The notes under the pieces are model-generated. The model had not been told where the DNA came from. It did no database searches and saw only the letters and a program-made list of their open reading frames with translations. From Psychrobacter sp. APC 3281 (GTDB taxonomy: Bacteria > Pseudomonadota > Gammaproteobacteria > Pseudomonadales > Moraxellaceae), in contig NZ_JASDCS010000003.1 of NCBI RefSeq assembly GCF_030407815.1, forward strand, positions 124,001 through 188,000: 64,000 nt of DNA, written 5' to 3'. Both the position numbers and the translations under genes were made by a program. This document shows, piece after piece, positions 1-9,353 of this stretch. Within the stretch, counting starts at the first letter, position 1. Every line of letters starts with the position of its first letter.

Positions 1-255
1 AGTGGTTATCAAGGGTTAGCAAAGCTACATAAGCAAACTTTCACACCATTTAAGAAACCTCGTGGTGGTCAGTTATTGGAGATATGCAAACAGGCCAATC
101 ACTATCTGGCAAAGTTCCGTATTGTGGTTGAGCACAAAATAGGCTTAATCAAGTTATTTAAAATCGTGGCTCATAAATATCGCAACCGTCGTCAGCGCTA
201 TGATCTTAGAATGAAGCTGTTTGCTGGTATCATTAATTCCGAGCTTAAACTATGA
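1..255 (+). CDS. IS5-family transposase, C-terminal part (cut by window edge)
   Basis: The frame is open from base 1 to a TGA at 253-255 and encodes the last 84 residues of a DDE transposase. The segment contains FRIVVEHKIG near its middle and HKYRNRRQRYDLR after it, which is the usual end of IS5-type (DDE_Tnp_4) transposases: the E of VEH is the likely last catalytic acid. The start and the first catalytic acids lie outside the window, so intactness cannot be judged. A likely terminal inverted repeat follows immediately downstream. Confidence 0.85.
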   Translation, partial: SGYQGLAKLHKQTFTPFKKPRGGQLLEICKQANHYLAKFRIVVEHKIGLIKLFKIVAHKYRNRRQRYDLRMKLFAGIINSELKL

Positions 256-256
256 C

Positions 257-272
257 TTTTGCAAGAGGTCTA
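257..272. repeat. Probable right terminal inverted repeat of the IS5-type element
   Basis: TTTTGCAAGAGGTCTA follows the transposase stop directly. Ends reading AGACCTCTTGCAAAA are common in IS5-family elements. The partner repeat lies outside the window, so the call rests on position and resemblance only. Confidence 0.5.
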
Positions 273-285
273 ATCTATTAGCAAT

Positions 286-321
286 AAAAAGGGTGCGTTA
301 TGTATAACGCACCCTTTTTAT
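286..321. terminator. Bidirectional intrinsic terminator
   Basis: A perfect 15-bp stem (AAAAAGGGTGCGTTA, 4-base loop, complement) with T-rich tails lies between the transposase and the convergent lipoprotein gene. Confidence 0.85.
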
Positions 322-353
322 TATCTTCTATTCTAACGAATTATTTGATTGTT

Positions 354-743
354 CTATTGAACAAAGCTTGTATAGCAGCTCTGTAGAGATTTGGCGACGA
401 CTTGTGCGACTAACTGAGTACGGTACTGAGAGTCAATCGCGGCATTGCCCAGCTCAACAATCGTCACTTGCTGCGGTGCTTGCTCACTGACACAGCCACA
501 AACATTGGTTTTAACAGATTCTTGCTGTGCTTCTGTCATGGCGACGCTTGCAACACGCCATGCGTTTTGTTTTTCAATTTGGCTACGGCATTGGTTGTCG
601 ATCGCAGCTCTAAAAACATTCATGCCGATCTCGTTTGCGGTACCGATTGCTGTACCTGTACCGTTGTTTGTAGTACCTGTTGAGGTACATCCCGCCAAGG
701 CAAAAGTCGCTAGCATCATCGTTGAAGCCAAGATTTTTTTCAT
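354..743 (-). CDS. Small secreted lipoprotein with conserved cysteines, function unknown
   Basis: This is a 129-residue protein with a clear lipoprotein signal: a charged start (MKK), a hydrophobic stretch and the lipobox LAGC with the lipidated Cys at 19. A Thr/Gly-rich linker follows to about residue 35. The mature part has Cys52, a CxC pair (82, 84) and Cys123, which could form two disulfides in the periplasm. An AAAGGA ribosome site lies 8 bases before the ATG. I do not recognise the family. The Cys layout resembles that of the secreted protein at 53261-53590. The gene is monocistronic with a terminator at 286-321. Confidence 0.75.
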   Translation of the reverse strand: MKKILASTMMLATFALAGCTSTGTTNNGTGTAIGTANEIGMNVFRAAIDNQCRSQIEKQNAWRVASVAMTEAQQESVKTNVCGCVSEQAPQQVTIVELGNAAIDSQYRTQLVAQVVAKSLQSCYTSFVQ

Positions 744-871
744 AAGTTAGTCCTTTAAGGTGTCTGTCATAAATAAAGCTGTATATTATCAGTAAAACCT
801 AGCAATGACATCATTAACCACAAGCGCATGTTATTTTAGAACTCTATGACCTATTTGTATAAACCACAAAA

Positions 872-901
872 AAGCCAGCTAAGTAATCACTTAACTGGCT
901 T
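872..901. terminator. Intrinsic terminator
   Basis: A 13-bp stem with one wobble (AAGCCAGCTAAGT, loop AATC) ends the minus-strand gene at 928-1443. An A-rich run on its left supplies the U-tract. Confidence 0.75.
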
Positions 902-927
902 GATATAGGCTAAGCTATTTGGCTTAT

Positions 928-1443
928 TTATACGTTTTTGCCGTGTTCTTTTTGCTGGATATCTTTTGCCAATTTATAGCATTCGTTGATATGGTCATTA
1001 GCGATTTTCTTAAAAATCGTATAGCCCATAGTCGCAGCAACCAATTGACCGCCAAGTGGGATAAACTTAGTCACTTGTTTGGCAGCGATACGACCACCGA
1101 AACCTTGAATGGTTTTCTTAACGATACCGCGTGTTGCCATGAGTCCAGCGAAATCTACCGTACGATCTTTTACTGCGCTCCAGTGCACTTCGCGAGATTC
1201 CAAGTTAATGGCTGACTGACGGTCTTCAATGAGACCGAAACGCTCACTAATTTCTGGAATCAACTGCGTCAACATGCCCGCGTCAACTGCCACATCAAAA
1301 AATGGTACTGGCACAACCGCTACACCAGCAGAAACTCTAGCGCGTCTTTTTACCATTCCCTGACATTCTTTTTTAACTTTATCAAGGTCTAGGTTAGGGT
1401 CGATAGTATTTGGAAGTTTTTCAGCAAGTGGCGTGGTTTTCAT
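928..1443 (-). CDS. EcsC/DUF697-like protein
   Basis: This is a 171-residue cytosolic or membrane-peripheral protein. The arrangement of a small Gly/Val-rich segment (AGVAVVPVPFFDVAVDAGML, about residues 39-58), a central region with repeated Gly-Ile/Val motifs, and a second apolar segment (FIPLGGQLVAATMGYTIFKK, about 127-146) ending in ECYKLAKD is typical of DUF697 and EcsC-family proteins. These families often accompany small GTPases or peptidases, but no such partner is adjacent here. The biochemical role is unknown. The gene is isolated, with its own terminator. The family call is from recall of sequence style only. Confidence 0.55.
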   Translation of the reverse strand: MKTTPLAEKLPNTIDPNLDLDKVKKECQGMVKRRARVSAGVAVVPVPFFDVAVDAGMLTQLIPEISERFGLIEDRQSAINLESREVHWSAVKDRTVDFAGLMATRGIVKKTIQGFGGRIAAKQVTKFIPLGGQLVAATMGYTIFKKIANDHINECYKLAKDIQQKEHGKNV

Positions 1444-1760
1444 AAAGTGTCCTTATAAATAATTAAAATATAAATGATAAAAAGTTCAATAGATAACAAA
1501 TCCTTCAGTTGCTTACTATTTTATGGATTTATGCGTGGCTTACAATCATTGCTTTGTAGCAAAATGAATGAAATTACTCACACTGTGCACCTTTTTTGTA
1601 AGTGATTAAATGAAGGTGGTTTATATAAGCTATAAAAATGGCAGTCTCAATTATCACTAATATATGGGCATTATTCATCAAGTTGTACAATGCCTAATGA
1701 TATACAGAGGTAGTATAAATTGTCATTGTGACCCTCTACTAAAGCCAGTAGAATACGCTC
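1444..1760. other. Intergenic region between divergent genes
   Basis: This 317-bp AT-rich stretch separates the DUF697-like gene from recJ and must hold both promoters. I see no ORF, strong hairpin or repeat in it. Confidence 0.6.
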
Positions 1761-3605
1761 ATGCTAAATTTAACCCCCCGTTATACCAGCACTCGCATCG
1801 ACGAGTTGCCCGCCGCGCTGCAACCATTTGCCGCTCAATCATTCACGCTTGCCCGTCTGTATGCAGGGCGAGGTATCACTGCGCCTGATGAGCTGGAGAC
1901 TAGCCTATCAGGTCTATTGCCTGCTGAGGCCCTGCACGGTGTCACAGAAGCCGTGCGCTTATTAGATGTGGCCATTGATGAGCATCAGCGCATCCTGATC
2001 GTTGGTGACTTTGACTGTGATGGTGCTACCAGTACGGCCTTAATGATGCGAGCGCTCACAAAGATGGGTGCGGTCGTTGATTTCCTAGTGCCAGATCGTT
2101 TTAAGTACGGTTATGGCCTGACGCCAGAGATTGTCGAGTTAGGTATTGAGACTTTTCAGCCAGATATGATAGTGACGGTTGATAATGGCATCTCAAGTCA
2201 TGAAGGGGTAGCGCGAGCCCAAGCTGATAGTATCACGGTGATTATCACTGACCATCATCTCACGACCAAAGAGACGCCACCTGCGGAAGCGGTAGTCAAT
2301 CCCAATCAGCTAGGTTGTGACTTTGCCAGTAAAGCACTGGTCGGAGTTGGAGTCGCGTTTTATGTGCTCGGACGCTTAGCAAAGCTGCGCCGCGAAGCTG
2401 GCAAGTCTACGGTACAGGTTAGCCAATATTTGGATTTGGTCGCACTTGGGACGATTGCAGACGTTGGGGTACTCGATAAAAACAACCGTATCTTGGTATA
2501 TCATGGATTATCGGCTATTCGTCAAGGCCGCTGCTGTATGGGAATATTAGCATTGCTTGAGCAAGCGGGCCGTGATCCCAAGCAGCTTCATGCACAAGAT
2601 TTCGGTTTTGTATTAGGGCCACGTATCAATGCAGCTGGGCGTATGGATAATATGCGCATCGGTATCGAATGCTTATTAACTGAAGACTGGAGCACCGCAC
2701 AACGTTTGGCACAAGAGCTTGAGCAGCTGAACCGTACGCGTCGTCATGTAGAGGGCGAGATGCGTGCGCAAGCTGATAGTATCGTACAAGCATTGGCTAA
2801 TAAAGATGATAGCGACGAGAGTATGAGTGGCGATATCAATGATAATGATAATACCAGTAACGATGACACAATTACTCAAGCTGTCTCCACTTCTAAAGCC
2901 AGCAATGCAGGCGCGCGTAGTATTATTCTGTACCAAGACGACTGGCATCAAGGAGTCATCGGCATTGTCGCTGGCCGCCTAAAAGAAAGCCATTATTTAC
3001 CCAGTATCGTTTTTGCACCAGCAGACACTGAACAAACGGATGAAGATAGTGCCATTAAAGGTTCTGCGCGTTCTATCGCTGGCGTACATATTCGTGATGC
3101 GATTGAACAAGTTGCTGAGCGTTATCCAGACTTGATCAGTCACTTCGGTGGGCATGCGATGGCGGCAGGTTTAACCCTCAAGCGCCGCAACTTTGAGGCA
3201 TTTGTCACCGCTTTTAATGAAGTGATGGCTCAGATGGATGATGAGGTATTTGCAGAGCAAAAATTCACCGATGGACCTTTGCAAGCAAGCGATTTTAGCT
3301 TATGGTTTGCCGAGCATTTAGCCGATGCCAGTATCTGGGGTCATGGGTTTGCGCCACCAATATTTGATGGTGTGTTTGAGGTATTAAGCTTCAAGATTTT
3401 AAAAGACAAACATCTTAAGTTATCGCTGCGCTATCCAGACGTTCAATATCCGATAGAGGCAATTTGCTTTAACTTCGATAATGAGGCGTGGGATTACCGT
3501 GCTAAGCAAGTCCATTTGCTATTTCAGCTAGACATCAATGAATGGAATGGCAAACAAAGCTTACAGCTGATGGTCAAGGATTTGGCTGTGGTAGAGCAAG
3601 GGTAA
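1761..3605 (+). CDS. recJ: Single-stranded-DNA-specific 5'-3' exonuclease RecJ
   Basis: RecJ degrades single-stranded DNA 5' to 3' in RecF-pathway recombination and mismatch repair. The 614-residue protein has the DHH-family metal motifs DFDCDG (83-88), TVDNGIS (139-145) and DHH (164-166), and the DHHA1 motif GGHAMAAG (463-470), followed by the C-terminal OB region. It is slightly longer than E. coli RecJ (577). The extra length is mostly an acidic, Asp/Ser/Asn-rich low-complexity insert at about 348-384 between the DHH core and DHHA1. The ATG at 1761 fits the family start, although the ribosome site is weak. Confidence 0.96.
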   Translation: MLNLTPRYTSTRIDELPAALQPFAAQSFTLARLYAGRGITAPDELETSLSGLLPAEALHGVTEAVRLLDVAIDEHQRILIVGDFDCDGATSTALMMRALTKMGAVVDFLVPDRFKYGYGLTPEIVELGIETFQPDMIVTVDNGISSHEGVARAQADSITVIITDHHLTTKETPPAEAVVNPNQLGCDFASKALVGVGVAFYVLGRLAKLRREAGKSTVQVSQYLDLVALGTIADVGVLDKNNRILVYHGLSAIRQGRCCMGILALLEQAGRDPKQLHAQDFGFVLGPRINAAGRMDNMRIGIECLLTEDWSTAQRLAQELEQLNRTRRHVEGEMRAQADSIVQALANKDDSDESMSGDINDNDNTSNDDTITQAVSTSKASNAGARSIILYQDDWHQGVIGIVAGRLKESHYLPSIVFAPADTEQTDEDSAIKGSARSIAGVHIRDAIEQVAERYPDLISHFGGHAMAAGLTLKRRNFEAFVTAFNEVMAQMDDEVFAEQKFTDGPLQASDFSLWFAEHLADASIWGHGFAPPIFDGVFEVLSFKILKDKHLKLSLRYPDVQYPIEAICFNFDNEAWDYRAKQVHLLFQLDINEWNGKQSLQLMVKDLAVVEQG

Positions 3606-3632
3606 AGCGACAATGTCAAACCGATAATACTA

Positions 3633-3666
3633 AACGCGCTCAAATATGGGCGCGTTGGTATTTTTG
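3633..3666 (+). terminator. Intrinsic terminator after recJ
   Basis: AACGCGC (3633-3639) pairs with GCGCGTT (3650-3656), followed by a short T-rich run. It lies between convergent genes. Confidence 0.6.
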
Positions 3667-3687
3667 AAATGAAGACACGCCCTAGTA

Positions 3688-4353
3688 TTAGTATTTCCAC
3701 TCTAATGTGGGGAACTGCCAATCGTAACGAATGGCCAGCATACGCAAAGTAAAAATCGTACTCATCGTAGAGATGTCAGCTACCCAATCTGTCACGCCTA
3801 AATTCTTTAGAGCAAAGTACAGAACCCCACCTGTCAACGCTGCGGTGATATAAATCTCTTGCTGTAGTACCAATGGAATCTCATTGCAAATCATATCGCG
3901 AATGATGCCACCAACCACGATGGTAATCACACCTAACAATAGTGCTACAGGCACATTGGCACCCATACTATCAGCGACTTTGATACCGATCAGCGTAAAT
4001 GCTGACAAGCCAATGGTGTCAGATAGTTTGAGGAATTTATCCACTCGTCTGGAGTTTGGATGAAAAAATATCTGCATCGCTAGCGATGAAATCGTAATGA
4101 GGGTCAGATAGCTCATATCTACCATCCAAAATAACGGATGGCGATCCAGAATGACATCACGTACCGTACCGCCACCGATAGCAGTGACAATAGACACGAG
4201 CAGACAGCCGAAGACGTCAAAGTTTTTGTGCTTGGCAAGTATCGTTCCGGAGACGCTACAGGCGATGATGCCAATCATATCGAAGAAATATATCAAAGAG
4301 CGCGGGTCAAAAGTAGTGATCAGTACGGTAGGGTCCAATACGATAGCCAACAT
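3688..4353 (-). CDS. TRIC-type (UPF0126) cation channel family protein, copy 1
   Basis: This 221-residue inner-membrane protein has two sequence-related three-helix halves, each carrying a Gly-rich signature: IGGGTVRDVILDRHPLFW in the first half and VGGIIRDMICNEIPLVLQ in the second. This is the hallmark of the bacterial TRIC/UPF0126 (YadS, YicG) family, some members of which are trimeric monovalent-cation channels; a glycine-transport role has also been proposed for some. A paralogue lies 71 bases upstream on the same strand, so the pair is probably a tandem duplication and may be co-transcribed. Physiological substrate not deducible here. Confidence 0.85.
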   Translation of the reverse strand: MLAIVLDPTVLITTFDPRSLIYFFDMIGIIACSVSGTILAKHKNFDVFGCLLVSIVTAIGGGTVRDVILDRHPLFWMVDMSYLTLITISSLAMQIFFHPNSRRVDKFLKLSDTIGLSAFTLIGIKVADSMGANVPVALLLGVITIVVGGIIRDMICNEIPLVLQQEIYITAALTGGVLYFALKNLGVTDWVADISTMSTIFTLRMLAIRYDWQFPTLEWKY

Positions 4354-4424
4354 GGGCAGTTCTCACTATTTTCAATTATTGTCAGTCAAACAAAGGCTAT
4401 CTCAGCAGAGTCTTGCTCAATTAA

Positions 4425-5060
4425 TCAGTTTACGAGCCGAATAGAAGGCAGATGCCAGTCGAATCTGAGCGCGAGCATACGTACCGCGAAGATGACAAAC
4501 AGCATAATAAATTCGTTGAGACTGGCGCCCACCCCAAAATACTGTAAGCATAAATAGGTCACAGACCCTGCGATACTGGCAGTAATATAAATCTCACGCT
4601 GTAGTACCAGCGGAATCTCATTACAAATGATATCACGTAGCAAACCACCAATGATGGCAGTCCAGACGCCCATCATAATAGCAATGAGGGGAGACATATC
4701 TAGGGTTAAGGCCACCTTAAAACCAATGACACTAAAAGCGGCCAACCCAATGGCATCAAAGAGCTTTAACGCATTATCAATCTTATGATAAAGGTGAAAG
4801 AATATTTGTAAGATAAGAGAGGTCACCGTGATAACGATCACGTAATTAAGGTCAGTCATCCAAAATAGAGGATGGCGGTCGAGAGCCATATCACGTAATG
4901 TACCACCGCCGATGGCATTGACCATCGCTACCAGAATACAACCAGCGATATCGAAGCCTTTATGCTGCGCAAGCAAAGTCCCTGCAATCGCGCAGGCAAT
5001 AATGCCAACCATGTCCAATAAATATAATAGAATATCAGGAAAAATCAAAGCATTACCCAT
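4425..5060 (-). CDS. TRIC-type (UPF0126) cation channel family protein, copy 2
   Basis: This 211-residue paralogue of the preceding protein has the same two signatures: IGGGTLRDMALDRHPLFW and IGGLLRDIICNEIPLVLQ. The signatures and the RHPLFWM-D pattern are conserved between copies, while helices and termini differ clearly, so the duplication is not recent. The two proteins could form homo- or hetero-trimers (inference). It is transcribed first of the pair. Confidence 0.85.
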   Translation of the reverse strand: MGNALIFPDILLYLLDMVGIIACAIAGTLLAQHKGFDIAGCILVAMVNAIGGGTLRDMALDRHPLFWMTDLNYVIVITVTSLILQIFFHLYHKIDNALKLFDAIGLAAFSVIGFKVALTLDMSPLIAIMMGVWTAIIGGLLRDIICNEIPLVLQREIYITASIAGSVTYLCLQYFGVGASLNEFIMLFVIFAVRMLALRFDWHLPSIRLVN

Positions 5061-5160
5061 GGTTATAGTACCAAATCGAGATCATCAAAGTGATAGGTGT
5101 TTTTTAGGTGGCTATTCAATGTATAAATTTGACGAAATGGGCGTAGTGTTATAGCGCCAT

Positions 5161-6318
5161 TTAGCCATCTTTTGCAAAGAATATCAGCCCTACAATAATT
5201 AGCCCTATACCGACCAGTCCCATCGCCGAAGGTATGGCGTTATCTAACAGTAATATACCCCCAATCAAAGCAAAGATAACTTCACTGGCTTGGGTTGAGT
5301 CAACGCCTGCAACCTCGCTTGAAGTAACAGCTTGCTCGCGCGCATACAAAAATATAGTGGTCGCTGCCACGCCTGCTAATAGAGCAACGAGCAACGTATT
5401 GATTATTTGTGAGGCGTGGGGCTGGTCAGGGCGCACTATAATGCCCAAAAACAGCCAAAATGGCAAACACCCAAGAGTCATTAGCCACACTTTGTTAAAG
5501 GCATTTTGCAGTAGCGTGGTTTCGATAGAAGGAATACGAGCAATTAGATTTTGTAGGGATGAGGTTGCCGCAGTGTTGTTACTTTGAAGTACGCTATCGA
5601 GGTCGGTAGCATCATATGTCGTAGCTGGCAAATCATAAGCTTCGGATATGAGCGGTTCACTCTGCTCACTGATATCAATACCAATACTGATGCTAGATTG
5701 TTGAGCATTCAACTCTGCTGCCTTCTGCAATTCAGTATTGCGCTGGCGGGCATTATGAGAAGCCTGCCAAACCAGCTGGTTACCAATTGGGTAGCTAAAA
5801 GCGGCGATAAGAGCGGGTAGCGCACCGTAGAGCAGCATGTCAGACATGGGGACGGTGTCGGTTATAGAAGCAGCATGCAGACCTTCACTGATATTGACGA
5901 GTGCTACACCGATAAAGACAATGACAGCATATACGATGAATTTTTTATCAAAACGTTGACCAAATGCTAATAGCACAAGCAAACTGGTGACGACGGTAAA
6001 CATAAAGGTAGCCGCTACTACCCATCCCGCAACATGATCTGCGGCATAGCAAATACCGGTGTAAAACAGTCCAAACCCAATACTGCCAGTAATGCACCAA
6101 AAGCCCCAATGCTGTAGAAAAATTCTCATTAGCGCTTTAATACGACCAAAGCCATGTTGCATCGTAATAACGGCGGTGATAATCAATAGCATAAAGACAT
6201 AGCGCAGACTCGCTGACCAAAACCAATGTCCACCTGCGCTACTCATAAGCTCATTTAAGATAAATGTTGAGCTAAAAAACGCACCTGCTAGCAAGCCCAG
6301 TAAAATGAGTTTGATCAT
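5161..6318 (-). CDS. DMT-superfamily exporter (multidrug resistance efflux type)
   Basis: This 385-residue polytopic membrane protein begins IKLILLGLLAGAFFSSTFIL and has about ten hydrophobic helices, fitting the multidrug-resistance efflux branch of the drug/metabolite transporter superfamily. The opening helix with a following WSASLRY motif and the closing Gly-Leu-Val helix are typical. Between the first and second helix bundles it carries a soluble, polar insert of about 75 residues (about 190-265, rich in Gln, Ser, Asp and Thr), longer than usual for the family. The substrate is unknown. It stands alone between the TRIC pair and queE. Confidence 0.7.
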   Translation of the reverse strand: MIKLILLGLLAGAFFSSTFILNELMSSAGGHWFWSASLRYVFMLLIITAVITMQHGFGRIKALMRIFLQHWGFWCITGSIGFGLFYTGICYAADHVAGWVVAATFMFTVVTSLLVLLAFGQRFDKKFIVYAVIVFIGVALVNISEGLHAASITDTVPMSDMLLYGALPALIAAFSYPIGNQLVWQASHNARQRNTELQKAAELNAQQSSISIGIDISEQSEPLISEAYDLPATTYDATDLDSVLQSNNTAATSSLQNLIARIPSIETTLLQNAFNKVWLMTLGCLPFWLFLGIIVRPDQPHASQIINTLLVALLAGVAATTIFLYAREQAVTSSEVAGVDSTQASEVIFALIGGILLLDNAIPSAMGLVGIGLIIVGLIFFAKDG

Positions 6319-6393
6319 ACCGCTACCTTATCCATGGCACTCAACGTGTTCACACTTTTTGTTTGTTACTTGCTGATAATTACTTGCTGATAG

Positions 6394-7125
6394 TTACTTG
6401 CCTTTGGCATCTGCCCAAATGATTTTATGTAATTGCAGCTGAAAGCGAACTGGCAAGGCATCAGCCAACATCCATTCTGCTAGCTCGCGCGCCAATACAG
6501 GTACTTCAGGGCTTAGCTGTTCATCGACATCATCTGCGACGTTAAACATTGGAGAGAACCACACCGTACCGACCAATTCGTTTAGCTTATACTCGGTCAA
6601 TTTAGCTTTTGCCCAGTCGTAATCTGTACGATTCATAATGACAAACTTGATCTGGTCGTGCTGAGTGAGGTAGTCGAGGTTTGACCATAGATTTTTATCG
6701 ACTTCGCCTGAGCTTGGCGTTTTGAGATCCATTACCTTACTGACTGCTGCTGGCACGTTTTCTACCGTGAGTGCGCCTGCGGTCTCAAGGGATATCTCAT
6801 ACCCATCGCTCAGCAAACGTTTCATCAACTCAATGGCATTTGGCTGTGCTAATGGTTCACCACCAGTCAGACAGATGCGCTTGCACGGATAACCTTTGAT
6901 GGTTTCTATGATGGTTTCTAATGATTGACGTTCGCCGCCAGTAAAAGCATATTCGGTATCACAATAGACGCAGCGCAGCGGACAGCCTGTTAGACGTACA
7001 AATATCGTCGGCAAGCCTGAGGTGATTGCCTCACCTTGTAAGGAATAAAAAATCTCAGTCAGACGCAACCCTGCTTCAGGGTCAGTGACAGGGATAGCGG
7101 CGGTGCGTAATGATGATTCACTCAT
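6394..7125 (-). CDS. queE: 7-carboxy-7-deazaguanine synthase QueE
   Basis: QueE is a radical-SAM enzyme that converts 6-carboxy-tetrahydropterin to 7-carboxy-7-deazaguanine on the route to preQ0 and queuosine. The 243-residue protein has the FYSLQGE substrate motif near residue 27 and the iron-sulfur motif CPLRCVYC (C48, C52, C55), followed by DTEYAF. The GGEPL motif near 100 binds SAM. The next enzyme of the pathway, QueC, is at 53935-54711 in this window, so the pathway genes are scattered rather than in one operon. Confidence 0.95.
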   Translation of the reverse strand: MSESSLRTAAIPVTDPEAGLRLTEIFYSLQGEAITSGLPTIFVRLTGCPLRCVYCDTEYAFTGGERQSLETIIETIKGYPCKRICLTGGEPLAQPNAIELMKRLLSDGYEISLETAGALTVENVPAAVSKVMDLKTPSSGEVDKNLWSNLDYLTQHDQIKFVIMNRTDYDWAKAKLTEYKLNELVGTVWFSPMFNVADDVDEQLSPEVPVLARELAEWMLADALPVRFQLQLHKIIWADAKGK

Positions 7126-7275
7126 AATATTTCAAATACAGTTAAAGGTCGATAAGACGATGAAGCGCTTATCAATCGTAATAAAAAGGCAGGGGATGGT
7201 ACGAATGATTTTGTGTTTGTATAAAGACAAACTAAAAGAGGATTATAACGTAACGCGTTATATTAAGCTGCAAAA

Positions 7276-7304
7276 AAGATGCTGGAGTCATCCTCCAGCA
7301 TCTT
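7276..7304. terminator. Intrinsic terminator downstream of dapD
   Basis: A perfect 12-bp stem (AAGATGCTGGAG, 5-base loop) with a run of T on the minus strand ends dapD. Confidence 0.85.
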
Positions 7305-7350
7305 CATATAAAACAATATTATGTACCAAATAATGGTACGTACTAAGTAT

Positions 7351-8172
7351 TTAGGCTAGGCGTAATAGCTCGTTTACTGATGTTTTTGCACGAGTTTGCG
7401 CGTCAACTTTTTTCACAATGATAGCAGCGTACAAGCTGTGAGTGCCGTCTTCTGACGGTAAGCTACCTGGTACAACAACAGAACCTGCTGGTACACGGCC
7501 ACGATGAATCTCGCCAGTCTCGCGATCATAGATGCGCGTCGATTGACCGATGTAGACACCCATAGAGATGACAGCGCCTTCTTCAACGATAACGCCTTCA
7601 ACGATTTCAGAGCGCGCACCGATGAAGCAGTTGTCTTCAATGATAGTAGGGTTTGCTTGCAATGGCTCTAATACACCACCGATGCCAACGCCGCCTGATA
7701 AATGCACGTTTTTACCGATTTGAGCACATGAACCAACAGTCGCCCATGTATCAACCATTGCGCCTTGATCGACATATGCACCGATGTTGACGTATGACGG
7801 CATCAATACTGCGCCTGCTGCGATGAATGAACCTCTACGAGCAACAGCTGGTGGTACAACGCGTACGCCTGCTTCTTTAAACTGTGCTTCAGTCCAGTTA
7901 GCAAATTTAGTCGGTACTTTGTCATAGAACTGTACGTGTTCGCCAGCAGCTTGGACGTAGTTGTCGTTTAGACGGAAAGACAATAGTACGGCTTTTTTGG
8001 CCCACTGATTGACAACCCATTCGCCATCTTTCTTTTCTGCTACGCGCAGGCTACCGTTATCTAGTTGCTCAAGTACTTGGTTGATAGCATCGCGCACGTC
8101 TTGTGGCATATTGGCTGGGCTGTATTCGTTGCGATTTTCAAATGCTTGTTCGATGGTTTGTTGTAATGACAT
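7351..8172 (-). CDS. dapD: Tetrahydrodipicolinate N-succinyltransferase DapD
   Basis: DapD succinylates tetrahydrodipicolinate in the succinylase branch of lysine and meso-diaminopimelate synthesis. The 273-residue length matches the family. The middle carries left-handed beta-helix hexapeptide repeats (for example [20 protein letters not shown]) and the family signature [20 protein letters not shown]. The C-terminus ends with the expected [12 protein letters not shown] helix. It is monocistronic, with a terminator at 7276-7304. Confidence 0.97.
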   Translation of the reverse strand: MSLQQTIEQAFENRNEYSPANMPQDVRDAINQVLEQLDNGSLRVAEKKDGEWVVNQWAKKAVLLSFRLNDNYVQAAGEHVQFYDKVPTKFANWTEAQFKEAGVRVVPPAVARRGSFIAAGAVLMPSYVNIGAYVDQGAMVDTWATVGSCAQIGKNVHLSGGVGIGGVLEPLQANPTIIEDNCFIGARSEIVEGVIVEEGAVISMGVYIGQSTRIYDRETGEIHRGRVPAGSVVVPGSLPSEDGTHSLYAAIIVKKVDAQTRAKTSVNELLRLA

Positions 8173-8396
8173 AAAGGTTCCTAAAATGAATGAAAGGGAG
8201 GGTGATCTTAATGTTATGGTTAAAGGCTTATATGACCCAGCCTAAAGAAAATTCAAGGTATGGCTTGGTCCAAAAACTTGCTTGCCGTATTGTCGCTAAT
8301 TTGACCGCTTTTAGCAAACGCGTTGAGGGTCTTATTGTGACAATATTAAATGAGTTATTTTCAGATATCCCCTCAAAACAACTCATTAATCATGAT

Positions 8397-9353
8397 TTAA
8401 TCGTCTGTCGTGTTGGTCTCTATCCACTCTAAAATATCTTGATAAACGGTCTGTTTATCCTTTTCGTGCAGCACTTCATGGCGCATATTAGGATACAGCT
8501 GAATATCGACATGACTGAAATGACGCTTGTCCAAACGTGTGACAACCCTACGTATACCGCGACCCATTTCACCAATCGGATCATCTTCACCGCTAATAAA
8601 CAGCATTGGGAAGTTTTTGGCAATAGTGGTAGCCCAATTTTTATTTAGTCCAGTATCCATGAGCGTGAACAATGTCATAAAGCCATTATTGGTAAAGTCA
8701 AAACCAGTCTTAGGATCGGCTTCATAGGCTTCAATGTTTGCGGTATTTTCACTGAGCCACGCAAACTGTGAGGACGAATTGCGATCAGATAGTTGGCTGT
8801 TCAGGACTTTATTCATTACCTTGGCAAAAACTGTATTCGGTTGTCTTGGGGCGACTCTGGCCAGTAGCTTGTTAATAGGTAGTAAAACCTTGGCCAGTGG
8901 GTTAGTGTCTGCGGAACCCATTAGGATGGCACCTGTGAAATTATGCGCATGATGCTTGAGTACATTGCGTACGATAAATGAGCCCATCGAGTGACCCATC
9001 ACAAAATGCGGGACGTCTGGATGACGGTCTTTTAGGCTATCGGCCATGACTATCACGTCTTTCAAAAGCGACTGTACCGGATGCTCTTCACCAAAAAACC
9101 CAAGATCGGCTTCAGTCTTGATAGTCTGTCCATGACCCAAATGATCATAAGTCGCCACAGCGATACCATTATCTGCCAAAAACTGTGCAAAATCGCTATA
9201 GCGCCCGCTGTGCTCTGCCATGCCATGCACAATCAATAAAGTCGCGCTAATCTCGACGTCTTTGCTACTTGGTTCAAAAAAATCATGGTGCAAGTAGTGA
9301 ATATTGTCAGAAGACAAAATGTGATCGTTATTGGTATCGATATTGGTACTCAT
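8397..9353 (-). CDS. Alpha/beta hydrolase, monoacylglycerol lipase/lysophospholipase-like
   Basis: This 318-residue serine hydrolase of the Hydrolase_4 type shows the oxyanion motif VHGMAEHSGRY (about 42-52), the DHLGHGQT motif (about 70-77), the nucleophile elbow GHSMG with Ser122, a C-terminal SGEDDPIG (acid) and MRHEVLHE (His). This pattern is typical of bacterial monoglyceride lipases and PldB-like lysophospholipases. No signal peptide is visible, so it is likely cytosolic. The substrate is inferred from motifs only. Confidence 0.85.
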   Translation of the reverse strand: MSTNIDTNNDHILSSDNIHYLHHDFFEPSSKDVEISATLLIVHGMAEHSGRYSDFAQFLADNGIAVATYDHLGHGQTIKTEADLGFFGEEHPVQSLLKDVIVMADSLKDRHPDVPHFVMGHSMGSFIVRNVLKHHAHNFTGAILMGSADTNPLAKVLLPINKLLARVAPRQPNTVFAKVMNKVLNSQLSDRNSSSQFAWLSENTANIEAYEADPKTGFDFTNNGFMTLFTLMDTGLNKNWATTIAKNFPMLFISGEDDPIGEMGRGIRRVVTRLDKRHFSHVDIQLYPNMRHEVLHEKDKQTVYQDILEWIETNTTDD

